From the NCBI GenBank assembly GCA_009746045.1, contig RPFO01000197.1, forward strand, positions 62,001 to 126,000: a stretch of DNA of 64,000 nt, in the 5' to 3' direction. Each line of letters opens with the position of its first letter. Positions within the stretch are counted from its first letter, which is position 1. This document shows, one piece after another, positions 1 to 9,654 of this stretch. Source of the stretch: Mesostigma viride (Eukaryota > Streptophyta > Mesostigmatophyceae > Mesostigmatales > Mesostigmataceae). The notes below the pieces were generated by a model that had not been told where the DNA came from, did no database searches, and was given only the letters and a program-made list of their open reading frames with translations. The translations under genes and the position numbers were made by a program.

Positions 1-1207
1 TGCGGTGGGACCCTGGGGCCCCTCCGGCCCTGCCAGGGACTTGTCCTTGTTGCGACTAGAGGGGGCCTGCCCCCCAGAGCCGCTGGAGGTGCCCGTGACA
101 CCCTCCATGGGGGCTGCATCCCCCGCCAGCGCCGGAGGCGCCGGCGTCGCTGCCGGGGTCCCTGCGACCCCGGGCGCTTGTGTCGCCGCCGGGGTCCCTG
201 CGACCCCGGTGGCCTCCTCAGCCACCTGGCCCCCCACGCGGGCGGGGGAGCCTGCGGCTGAGGTTGGACCCTCTGACCTGCCAGAGGGTCCTGGGTGGCT
301 TCACCACCCATGGGCGTGTTGGGGGCGTCTGCCGCCCCGCGCCCCGTCGCAGGCGGCATCGCAGCCGCCTCACGCCTATCCGGGCCCCAGCCAACTGGCG
401 TGACTTGGGGCCACGCTGGCAACGGAGTCAGCGCGATCTCTGGTCTGGAGACCACGCGCAGCGCCTCTCTCTGGCGCTGCCTGGACGCCCACTGATCAAC
501 AGTGCCGGGGTTGTGCCGGCCGATTGGCGAAACAGTACAGCCAAACCGCCACCTGAACCAGTGGGAGCTGCATCCTAAGACGCCCCTCGATCAGCGAGTG
601 CACCCGATGAACCTCTATCGCGTGTATCTGCTCATCTGGAAGCAACTGAAAACGATCGAGCAAGATCCGGCCGTTCACCGCAATGAACGCCGGGATGTCG
701 TCCTCCCCAAGGGGGAGAAAATGGGGTGGGCGCCCGAACATGACCGGGGGCGGAACATGTTCCCCATACCGGTCAATGTCCATGGTGGCCATCTGTCGGC
801 CCACGGAAAGGTTGCCAGACGTCGCAGGTGTCTGCGACGAAAGCTCAAGCGAAGGCCGAGGCCTCGCAGGCGGCACCTCGCCATCCTCCTCGGAGGAATC
901 ACTCCGCTCACGACCCCCGTCACCTGCGACGGGGAACGTCGTGCCCGGGGGACCTGCCCCCCAGGTGCCATGGCGGACGAACCGCCAGTGGCAAACGGCC
1001 GCCCGCTCGCCATCCCCCGGGCGCCGGGCCCCACCTGCGGGCCCCGACGCCTGGGTTGGTCAGCGACCACCGTGCGGAAGGGACGTTGGGCGTCACCCTC
1101 GCATCGGTGGTGGAGGGCGTGCCCTCCGGCGAAAGGCGGGGTGAGGTGCGCCTGGCAGGCGCCTTCCCCTTGTTGTTGTTGCCGTTGTTGCCGTTGTTGG
1201 AAGCCAT
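1..1207 (-). pseudogene. gag 5' region of the minus-strand copia-type element, frameshifted and partial
   Basis: A start at 1207 opens MASNNGNNGNNNKGKAPARR, an Asn/Lys-rich leader that the plus-strand copy lacks. Compared with that copy, reading is broken at about 1080 (two T instead of three on the coding strand), at about 935 (an indel before CCCCGTCGC) and at about 521 (a 2-bp gap in a GGCCGCGG stretch). Between breaks the two copies encode the same Pro/Arg/Ala-rich gag N-terminus. A conserved stretch around 500-720 reads ILLDRFQLLPDEQIHAIEVH. In this stretch the minus-strand copy is the intact one: the plus-strand copy has a frameshift at about 2136. No domain is recognised here; assignment rests on position after the LTR and homology to the other copy. 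Confidence 0.6.
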
Positions 1208-1249
1208 ATCTTTTTTTTGCTTAAAAAAAATATCGAACTTTTCAGTCCA

Positions 1250-1704
1250 AGTTGGATGGAGACTAGGGACGACGAACAACTGCGAAAGCTGAGAGCGAAT
1301 GATGATTGTATTACAATAATACAATGAGAGAGAGATGAAAGCTGAGGGCTCAGAATGGAACTGGGCAGACTCGGGTGCTGTGGCACTCCCCAGTGCTACG
1401 CCTATATGCCTATGGCGGTGCTACCTGCAGCACACGACCAGTGGACAAGTGTACACTGCAATGCCATGCGACCACGTCACTAGCATCCAGCTAAGACTCG
1501 GCCCGTCAGGCCCGGCTACACCGGACCTGGCGGGTCGAACTAGCACCTAGGAACAGTCTGGCACTAACCGCACATCGGTCCACATGACACCTCAGTACCG
1601 TACACCCTGCCGTACTGTACTGAGGTGTCCCGCTCAGCCGCGGTAGGCAATACGCGGCGCGCAGGCCGGAAATCCGTGTGTCAGCCTAAGCATCTCATCT
1701 AACT
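1250..1704 (-). repeat. 5' LTR of the minus-strand copia-type copy (455 bp)
   Basis: This is the reverse complement of 9200-9654 with very few substitutions and the same length. Its ends form a short imperfect inverted repeat, AGTTAGATG at the 5' end and CATCCAACT at the 3' end, instead of the usual TG...CA. A 13-bp stem (GACACCTCAGTAC / GTACTGAGGTGTC) with an 18-nt loop lies at 1586-1629. Short open frames across it are shared with the other LTR in the opposite frame and are not genes. Confidence 0.8.
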
Positions 1705-2917
1705 CGCACCTCACCCCGCCTTTCGCCGGAGGGCACGCCCTCCACCACCGATGCGAGGGTGACGCCCAACGTCCCTTTCCGCACGGTGGTCGCTGACCAA
1801 CCCAGGCGTCGGGGCCCGCAGGTGGGGCCCGGCGCCCGGGGGATGGCGAGCGGGCGGCCGTTTGCCACTGGCGGTTTGTCCGCCATGGCACCTGGGGGGC
1901 AGGTCCCCCGGGCACGACGTTCACCCGTCGCAGGTGACGGGGGTCGTGAGCGGAGTGATTCCTCCGAGGAGGATGGCGAGGTGCCGCCTGCGAGGCCTCG
2001 GCCTTCGCTTGAGCTTTCGTCGCAGACACCTGCGACGTCTGGCAACCTTTCCGTGGGCCGACAGATGGCCACCATGGACATTGACCGGTATGGGGAACAT
2101 GTTCCGCCCCCGGTCATGTTCGGGCGCCCACCCCATTTCTCCCCCTTGGGGAGGACGACATCCCGGCGTTCATTGCGGTGAACGGCCGGATCTTGCTCGA
2201 TCGTTTTCAGTTGCTTCCAGATGAGCAGATACACGCGATAGAGGTTCATCGGGTGCACTCGCTGGTCGAGGGGCGTCTTAGGATGCAGCTCCCACTGGTT
2301 CAGGTGGCGGTTTGGCTGTACTGTTTCGCCAATCGGCCGCGGCACAACCCCGGCACTGTTGATCAGTGGGCGTCCAGGCAGCGCCAGAGAGAGGCGCTGC
2401 GCGTGGTCTCCAGACCAGAGATCGCGCTGACTCCGTTGCCAGCGTGGCCCCAAGTCACGCCAGTTGGCTGGGGCCCGGATAGGCGTGAGGCGGCTGCGAT
2501 GCCGCCTGCGACGGGGCGCGGGGCGGCAGAAGCCCCCAACACGCCCATGGGTGGTGAAGCCACCCAGGACCCTCTGGCAGGTCAGAGGGTCCAACCTCAG
2601 CCGCAGGCTCCCCCGCCCCGCGTGGGGGGCCAGGTGGCTGAGGAGGCCACCGGGGTCGCAGGGACCCCGGCGGCGACACAAGCGCCCGGGGTCGCAGGGA
2701 CCCCGGCAGCGACGCCGGCGCCTCCGGCGCTGGCGGGGGATGCAGCCCCCATGGAGGGTGTCACGGGCACCTCCAGCGGCTCTGGGGGGCAGGCCCCCTC
2801 TAGTCGCACCAAGGACAAGTCCCTGGCAGGGCCGGAGGGGCCCCAGGGTCCCACCGCAGCTGGGCAGCAACCAGCACTGCTGGAGGGCGACCTGCAAGGT
2901 CGCGACTTCATCACCCT
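1705..2917 (+). pseudogene. gag N-terminal region of the plus-strand copia-type element (5'-truncated, frameshifted)
   Basis: Open stretches 1759-2181 and 2178 to about 2918 lie in different frames. The first break, near 2136, is one T fewer than in the minus-strand copy (ATTTC against ATTTTC). The second, near 2918, is a one-base loss before the codons DEAVWRAIQ that continue in the main pol frame. The product is rich in Pro, Ala, Gly and Gln and contains two imperfect copies of a GVAGTPAAT motif at about 2656-2715. Because indels fall in short homopolymers and differ between the two copies, they may be real decay or sequencing error. Confidence 0.6.
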
Positions 2918-2929
2918 GGTGATGAGGCC

Positions 2930-4324
2930 GTGTGGCGTGCCATACAGACAGCCACAGCCTCCTTCCGTGGGCTGGCCGACAGGAGCCAGCAGATGCATGT
3001 CGCGGAGGCGGGCAGCCTGGTGTGTGCAATCATCACGCACATCCTGGGCCTACCCAACCTCCAAGAGGGCACACGCAGGGTGTGCGACGACCTGCTGCCT
3101 GCCCTGCAGGCTCTCCTCTCAGGGAGGAGGGTGCAGGGCAGCAGGGTGCGTCTGGTGCGTTTGCTGGAGCTCCTACACAACGCCATCCTGAGAGGGGCGG
3201 GTAGGTGGCTAACTCTGCCTACCTGGTTGCATCACAATCTTACTAACCCTACTGACGATGACGTGTCCCTCTCTCCCACCTTCCATGATTGGGAGGAGGC
3301 CCGCAGCAGGAGGCGGGAAGTGACACACACTCACACCCCCAACCAGCCCACCCCTATGTTGTCTAACCCTCCTACACAGCCCATGTTTGCCCATCCTGCT
3401 CAGCTCACTCAAGTAGCACTTCCCTCTCAGCAGGTCTCTCCTGTGAATGCTGCAGCAGCAACACCATCTTCTCCCTCTCCCCCTGCATCCCCCTCTAGGC
3501 TACCCACTTACAATGAAAACCGTCCTGTGGATAGGATTAATGTCAGGGGGCTGCCTGAGGGGTATACTAGGGAGCAGGGGAATCATGCACTTCTCTCTCT
3601 GCAGCTGGCTAGGGAGGAACTGAATGTCAAGAATTGGTTTGGATCTCTCATGCAGGGGGATTTTTACCATCAGTCCTCTTCTCAGATTCAGAATCTCATT
3701 CTTGTCTTCCAGCGTAGGTATCCCAAGTGGCAGGACACGCAGGCTAGGGCAGTTTGGGAGGCTTTCATGAAGGAGCTAACTGACCTCCTCTCCACCCCCT
3801 CATCTGTGGACATCTATGGGGCATTCAGGTGGGTAGAGGAATACAGGGTCACATCAGTGGACTATGTGGCTGAGACAAAGAAATATGAGCTAGCCATCAA
3901 AGCACGTCCTGATGTCCAGCAGCTAGATCACAAGTTCTTGCTGCGTTCCTTCCTTGAGAAACTCAAACTTGACAAAAACACCTACGCCATGCTTGCAACA
4001 GGAATGGCAAAGTACTGGGAGGACATGAAGGAGGCATTGGATTATATCAAGCTGGCCTTGGCTCCCCTTAGCCAGGGGGCCATGGGCACCTCTGTAAAGA
4101 GGGTCAGGGGGGAAGAGAGGGAGGAGGAGGATAGGGAGAGGGAAGACAGGAGCAAGAGACCTGTCACTATGGCAGAAGTCAAGTCCCTGCTGGGACAAAT
4201 GTTTAAGGGCAAGGGCAAGGGCAAGGGCAAGGGCAAGGGCAAGGGCAGGGGCTGGGGCAAGGGCAAGGGTAAGGGGCAGTCTCCCTCCAAGGGGGGCAGC
4301 TCCAGCAACAACAACAACAACAGT

Positions 4325-4372
<48 letters not shown>

Positions 4373-6361
4373 AACAACAACAACAACAAGAAGCAGGACA
4401 AGGAGGACAAGTCTTCTCAGCGGTGCACCCGCTGTGGCATGAAGTACCACCTGCGGCCCACCTGCCGCAAGAACGTGGACGAGCTGGGGCATTTGGACGT
4501 CCTGTGCCACAAGTGCCACGGGCCGCCCCACGGTGACCCCAAGGACTGCAAGCGGCCTCCTTACGGCAAGAAGTGTGAGTCTCCCTCTCATGCTGGCTTG
4601 AGTGTGCCTGCTTCACCTTCTTCTTCTGCATGCCCCACTGTCAGAGCAGTGAGCAGTTCTGGAAAGGTGCTACAGCTGGTTTCAGAAGATTATGTCTCTA
4701 AACCAACCTTCACATCTATGGTTCCCAAGGTGTGCAGAGTGTCCCCAGCAGAGGATGCTCAGATCAGTTTTCAGGAGCTTGCTTTGCAGTTGCATTTCCT
4801 TTATGGGCATGAAGTGAGTGCAGAGGTGGTGGCAGCAGCAATAGGGGGGGCAGCACTCAGACGTGCATGCCAGGTGGTCAGATCCCACTGCCAGCATTGT
4901 CAGTTCAATGCACCCAAACCCCCTAAGTGGCATGTAGCTACCCCACCTAAGAGCAAGGGCAGGGTGGTAGGAGATGTCTTTCATATCAAAGGACAATCTT
5001 ACTTGGCACTTAAAGATGCATGGTCAAGGTACACAACCATTGAACCATTACCTGGAATGGACAAGACACAGTTGCTCAGGGCTCTCTTGATTGCTCAGGC
5101 CAGGTACTACCCTGTGGAGGCATTGTTACTGGATCAGCAGTTCACATGTCTTGCCAATGAACCAGGGTGTGAGGCTATTGATCTGGCTGGGCTAGAAGAT
5201 CATGAGAGGCAAGGCATTATTGAAAGGGCCATCAGGTCCATTAAAACCCTTGTAGCCAAAGAAGATGGCAATCTGCTGGCTGACAGTGGGTCCTATGCTG
5301 ACAGAGCTCTGTGGTCCACCAGGTTGTGCCAAGTCCTCAACAGGAGGCCACTCATGAAAACCCCACAAGGGGTGGTCATTACACCAGATGGATTGCATGC
5401 AGGCATTTATCCACCTGAGGTACTAGCCCTCTACAACGCACAGCGAGCACAGACAGCTAGCAGGTTAGCTGTCAAGGATGCAAAGCATCCACGTCCCACC
5501 TTCAGAGAAGGGGATCAGGTCCTATTCTACAAGGAGTCGGGACTAGGCAAGGTGGGTACCTGGCATGGGCCAGCCACCATCCTAAAGTTTAACACCACTG
5601 GCAGGACAGTGTTAGTTAAACACAATGACACGGGAAAAATTCACAGGTGTTCACCTCACAGGATGAAATTGTATTTTCCAACTGTGTCAGACGTGGCAGA
5701 GGAGGAAGAGCTGTTGGCCGACAGCCCTGTACAGTTGCCTGGCATCCCAGCGTTGCCCAGTGAGTGGTTGTTTGGAACACCCACTGGTGAGTGTGAGAGC
5801 CACACCCACTGTGACACCCAGGTCACCCTTGATGATTGCAGGCAGTCACTGCAGGATTGGCCCCCTGCAGCAGAGGGTCACATTGGCAAAACAGGTGATC
5901 AGCAACCTATCACCTCTACAAGTGTGAACATAGCTCAGCCACTAGCTGCACCTTCCAAACGCAGCCTAGCAGACGCTGTTCGCATTTTACAAGCAGCTCA
6001 TAGAGCCAAAGCTCAAACTGCTGCAGGATCAGCTAAGGTGGGGAAGGTTGGGCAGAATGACAATAGCCCATTTATGGTTGCAGTGGACACACAAGCCCAG
6101 GTCAGCATTATCAGTGCCCTGGCTGTGCCCCATTTGCCTTTGGAACCTTCACCCTGGCACCATGTGGCTGATTTCTCAGGGCAGTCATCCCTCAAGGTAT
6201 TAGGTCAGGTCATGTTGACTATACTCGGTATCCCCACTCCTTTTCAGGTATTGGAAGGTTATAAAGGGAATGCTTTGTTGGGGGATCCTTTTCTCTGTTA
6301 CCCTGGTGTCTCATATCCAGTGATAGACTATCCATCCAGGACATGGGTGGTGTTGATCTGA
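2930..6361 (+). CDS. Gag - integrase - protease polyprotein of a Ty1/copia-type retrotransposon
   Basis: The frame is open for 1,143 codons. The first codon is GTG and the frame is open further upstream, so 2930 is not the true start; gag continues from the frameshifted region before it. In order: helical gag core at residues about 205-390; a Gly-Lys repeat (424-450); an Asn run (about 461-487) encoded by CAA/AAC repeats; a canonical zinc knuckle CX2CX4HX4C (CTRCGMKYHLRPTC) at about 499 and a second, CX2CX4HX5C, at about 527; an integrase zinc-binding segment (HFLYGH ... CQHC, 622-659); an integrase core with Asp in VGDVF (682), Asp in LLLDQQ (734) and Glu in IIERAI (764); an SH3-like tail with WHGPATIL (880s); and a retropepsin-like domain with VAVDTQAQVSIIS (Asp 1053) and ALLGDPF. 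Protease therefore follows integrase. Stop at 6359-6361. Confidence 0.85.
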
Positions 6362-8133
6362 ATCATTTCAAAATTTCTCTTGAAAAACTTCTTAACACCA
6401 ACATTGCTTCTGTAAAATTTGCTACACCCAAGTATGCCCCAGGGCAAGAACCCTGTGTGGCAGACCTGGTTCACAACCAAAAACTTCATCCCAACTCATT
6501 TGGATTGGGCAAGCATGATGTGGCTAAAATGTCTCCTCTTTCTTATGAACAGATAGAGCAAGACTGTCGCACACACATAGGATTCCTAAAATGGGTGGAG
6601 GCCTTTAACAAGGCCAGGGAAGAATGGGTAGTGCCAGATCCTCTTAGTCCTTCTCATACTCCCCCTGTCACACCTATTGACAAAAAGCCTGCAGGGTGCA
6701 AGCACTTGCGCCTGAAGTTTGTGTGTAAACATAAGCCAGCAGCAGATGGGTCAGTCATCTTTCATGCTAGACCTTGTGTGACAGAGTTCAAGGGCACCAC
6801 TGATCTGACAGAGGCAGAGTTGTACACGCCAGGCATTCAGCAAACATCCCTAAAAATCTTGCTGTCTGTCTTTGTGGGTCATCTCAATGATGGGGATGAC
6901 TATATCTGTAAGGCTACAGACATTAAAAGGGCTTTCCTGAAAGGCTCACCTGAGATAGCACAACAAGTGTGGCATGGTCAGGTGTACGTAGTCTCCACTC
7001 CCAGAGTTTGGGCAAAACACATCCCTCAGCAGTACCTGAAAGCTAACATAGGTGTTGAAGGGCTGCAATCAGCTCCTCGCATTTTCAGGATGTCAGCTCA
7101 GGCTGTGTTTGAAAAGTTAGGGGCTAGATATGATGACATAGACCCTTGCTTCTTTGTGGTCCCACACCCTCATGGCATTCTCACCTTTGTGTGGCATGGG
7201 GATGATCAGCTGATTGCTGGGCCAAGGCGTGCTGTGGATGATTTTATTCAACAAGTGTCACAGCATTTTGAGATTGGCAAGCAAGTAGAGCTGGGCACCA
7301 CTGCCATAAAATTTTGTGGCACAATGTTACAACTCCAGCAGCATCAAAACCAGTGGGTGTGTGCACTCTACTCTCCCAATGATTACATGCACAGCTGCTT
7401 GGAGGTTTTGCAAACAAAAATCAAACCTGGAGCCTGTCCTACCATTAGAGGCAAGCTGGGGTGGTTGTGCTCAACGTGTGCACCTCACCTGGCTGTGGTT
7501 AGCAGAGTTGATGATGATGTCTTGATGCAAGTAGGTCACAAAGCCATCACCAAAACTCTCCAGGAGGGCCCTCCCCTTATCTTGCACTCCTTGGATCTCC
7601 ACAAAACCATTCACATCCAAGCTATGATGGATAGTTCCATGGAGTCCAGGCAGATTACCAAGATGCAGGCAAGGGAGTCAGGCTTGTATTTTGTGCAGAA
7701 TGATGATGCACCCTTGTCTCTCATTTCATGGTACAGCCGGTTGCATAGACGCAAGGCTGTCAGCAGCAATGCTGCTGAGTGCAGGGCAGTGGTGTCAGCA
7801 GTGCTTCATGCCAGGTACTTGAATCATGTGCTGGTTTGGTTGCAGATGCAAGCAGGCAGCAATGCTGGGGTGGTGGCACACTTGCTCACTGACAGTCAGT
7901 CAGTCCTCAGTTTCCTTGCTAACCCCTATGCTGTCCACACTGATCTTGACTGGGTGGTCCTGAAACAGGAGTCCACCTACTGGGAGTCCACCCGTCACGT
8001 GGAGGACAAACACAACGCTGCTGATGCACTCACTAAAGTGCCTCAGCAGGCAGCTGAACAATATCAGCTGTTGTACCACTTGATGAACCCCTATGGCAAG
8101 CAGGCAACCCTGCCCCATAGGGGGGACGCCTAG
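6343..8133 (+). CDS. Reverse transcriptase - RNase H of the copia-type element
   Basis: This frame is open from 6265 and overlaps the upstream frame by 97 nt in the -1 phase, so RT is probably made by -1 frameshifting or the split reflects a lesion. ATG 6343 is simply the first in-frame Met. RT motifs of the RVT_2 type are visible: KHLRLKFVCKHK, DIKRAFLKGSP (Asp at residue 193) and a catalytic box FVWHGDDQLIAG (Asp 287-288) in place of the usual YVDD. RNase H follows, with candidate catalytic residues in MMDSSM (430), AECRAVV (Glu 479), LLTDSQSV (Asp 517) and AADALTK (561), as in copia C-termini. The product would copy element RNA into cDNA in virus-like particles. No internal stop; stop at 8131-8133. 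Confidence 0.88.
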   Translation: MGGVDLNHFKISLEKLLNTNIASVKFATPKYAPGQEPCVADLVHNQKLHPNSFGLGKHDVAKMSPLSYEQIEQDCRTHIGFLKWVEAFNKAREEWVVPDPLSPSHTPPVTPIDKKPAGCKHLRLKFVCKHKPAADGSVIFHARPCVTEFKGTTDLTEAELYTPGIQQTSLKILLSVFVGHLNDGDDYICKATDIKRAFLKGSPEIAQQVWHGQVYVVSTPRVWAKHIPQQYLKANIGVEGLQSAPRIFRMSAQAVFEKLGARYDDIDPCFFVVPHPHGILTFVWHGDDQLIAGPRRAVDDFIQQVSQHFEIGKQVELGTTAIKFCGTMLQLQQHQNQWVCALYSPNDYMHSCLEVLQTKIKPGACPTIRGKLGWLCSTCAPHLAVVSRVDDDVLMQVGHKAITKTLQEGPPLILHSLDLHKTIHIQAMMDSSMESRQITKMQARESGLYFVQNDDAPLSLISWYSRLHRRKAVSSNAAECRAVVSAVLHARYLNHVLVWLQMQAGSNAGVVAHLLTDSQSVLSFLANPYAVHTDLDWVVLKQESTYWESTRHVEDKHNAADALTKVPQQAAEQYQLLYHLMNPYGKQATLPHRGDA

Positions 8134-9199
8134 CAGGGTCCTGTTCACCAGGGCCGCCTAGGTCACCCAGTACCCCTTGGGCAGGTCCAAGGGGTAGGTT
8201 GTGGCTTCCAGCAAGGGGGGTTGGTTGGAGTCTGTTTTCATACATCTGCGTGCCCTATGCCCAATAAAATCTGTTTTGATTTTCTCAACACCATGGAATT
8301 TCGTTATGCACACCTTCATAGGTGGGCATGGGATGTATCTCACACCTTTATTCCCTAGGGCGTATGCCTTGGTGGAATGGCCTTGAGCTCAGTGGCTCAG
8401 GTGCCCCCATTCAAGTGGAGGGTCAAAGCTCCCTTGACAGGTGGTTACCCAGGACCCCAGTTCACTGTGGATATCCTGGGCCACCTGGCCTTACTGTTCA
8501 GTGGCAGTAAGGCATGGGTGCTGTCATGTTGTCTAGTACAACGTGCTCAGCACAGGTGCAGGATGAAATATTCCTGTCACCTGTCACCAGGACTTCAGTC
8601 ACCCATGTGCAGGGCAGGGGTGGCTGGTCTCCCACGTTGTGCAGGTGCAATGTGGCCAGGTCCAGGATGTCATAGTCCTGTCACCTGTCACTCGGACTTC
8701 AGCCCCCTCTGTGCAGGGCAGGGGTGGCTGGTCCTCACATGTTGTGCAGGTACAACATGGACAGTGCAGGGTGCAATAAACCTGTCCACTGTCACTCCTC
8801 AGGTTGCAGGTAACCTGAGCTCAGTTGACCCAGCCTGGCTGGGTATTTTCTCTCTGAGTGGGCGATGATGATGGAACAACATGGAACCTCTTAAACGGTT
8901 ACCTTGGCATTTTTTTTACAAGGGCTCTCTTGGCTGGTGGTGCACTCCCTGGATAGGCAGACAGGCATAGCTATCTCCCTTGTGAGCTCGCGAGGAGGAG
9001 GAACTCCCCGGGCATGTTGAGCTAAACGTGATGCCATCACAAGTATTGCACGAGTTCTGGGGCCCATCTTTTTCAGTCCAGATGTTGCAGTATGGGTGTC
9101 AGTTGCTCAGCACCTCAGTCAGCTTGGAGTCAGTCTCCTAGCTGGGCAGGGTCAGGCTTGAAGTCGCTAGCCTTCAACCTGAAAGGAAAACATAATGGG
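8134..9199 (+). other. 3' untranslated region of the copia-type element
   Basis: There is no credible gene. An AATAAA lies near 8262. From about 8560 to 8790 there is an imperfect tandem duplication of about 104 bp (GTGCAGGGCAGGGGTGGCTG occurs twice). The segment ends in the purine-rich stretch GAAAGGAAAACATAATGGG just before the 3' LTR, the position of a polypurine tract. Confidence 0.6.
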
Positions 9200-9654
9200 A
9201 GTTAGATGAGATGCTTAGGCTGACACACGGATTTCCGGCCTGCGCGCCGCGTATTGCCTACCGCGGCTGAGCGGGACACCTCAGTACAGTACGGCAGGGT
9301 GTACGGTACTGAGGTGTCATGTGGACCGATGTGCGGTTAGTGCCAGACTGTTCCTAGGTGCTAGCTCGACCCGCCAGGTCCGGTGTAGCCGGGCCTGACG
9401 GGCCGAGTCTTAGCTGGATGCTAGTGACGTGGTCGCATGGCATTGCAGTGTACACTTGTCCACTGGTCGTGTGCTGCAGGTAGCACCGCCATAGGCATAT
9501 AGGCGTAGCACTGGGGAGTGCCACAGCACCCGAGTCTGCCCAGTTCCATTCTGAGCCCTCAGCTTTCATCTCTCTCTCATTGTATTATTGTAATACAATC
9601 ATCATTCGCTCTCAGCTTTCGCAGTTGTTCGTCGTCCCTAGTCTCCATCCAACT
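9200..9654 (+). repeat. 3' LTR of the plus-strand copia-type element (455 bp)
   Basis: It matches 1250-1704 in reverse. It begins AGTTAGATG and ends CATCCAACT. A 13-bp stem-loop (GACACCTCAGTAC / GTACTGAGGTGTC) occurs at 9275-9318. It is followed without a gap by 40-bp satellite. Confidence 0.85.

Larger units (their letters stand above)
1..1704 (-). mobile_element. Ty1/copia-type LTR retrotransposon, minus-strand copy (5' end; runs off the left edge)
   Basis: Read on the minus strand this is an LTR (1704 to 1250), a leader of about 40 nt starting TGGACTGAAAAG directly after the LTR (the primer-binding-site position), then a gag start at 1207. From 1150 down to 1 it is the inverted copy of 1705-2858 of the neighbouring plus-strand element, with only small indels. 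The body (rest of gag, pol, 3' LTR) must lie beyond the left edge. Its 5' LTR abuts the plus-strand copy's gag exactly where that copy loses its own start, which suggests this copy inserted into the gag of the other. The bases just right of the LTR are CGCAC, the predicted 5-bp target duplication. Confidence 0.75.
1..2858. repeat. Large inverted repeat: arms 1-1150 and 1705-2858, spacer 554 bp
   Basis: Base 1 pairs with base 2858 and base 1150 with base 1705; the arms differ by a few substitutions and single-base indels. The spacer holds the LTR of the minus-strand copy and its leader. The arms are the gag 5' regions of two oppositely oriented elements of one family. Confidence 0.85.
1705..9654 (+). 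mobile_element. Ty1/copia-type LTR retrotransposon, plus-strand copy, split at its gag start by the minus-strand copy
   Basis: The order is gag N-terminus (1705-2917, frameshifted), a long gag-integrase-protease frame (2930-6361), an overlapping RT-RNase H frame (to 8133), a 1-kb 3' untranslated region and a 3' LTR (9200-9654). The 5' LTR and about the first 20 gag codons are missing at the left and should lie beyond the inserted minus-strand copy. The 3' LTR is followed directly by satellite beginning AGCAC, which elsewhere in the array (for example near 19494) is internal, so the element inserted into the satellite with AGCAC as the likely target duplication. Integrase lies upstream of protease, unlike the normal copia order. 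Confidence 0.85.

Noticed and set aside
5..1224. Plus-strand open frames over the left element (for example 502-1224)
   Set aside because: They are antisense to gag of the minus-strand copy; the matching minus-strand frames reappear in the right copy in sense.
1335..1550. 71-codon frame within the LTR
   Set aside because: It occurs in both LTRs but has no start context, family or link to gag; it is a chance frame in a 455-bp LTR.
4042..4631. Minus-strand frames over the gag Lys-Gly and Asn repeats
   Set aside because: They read the reverse of trinucleotide and hexanucleotide repeats inside the real gag frame.
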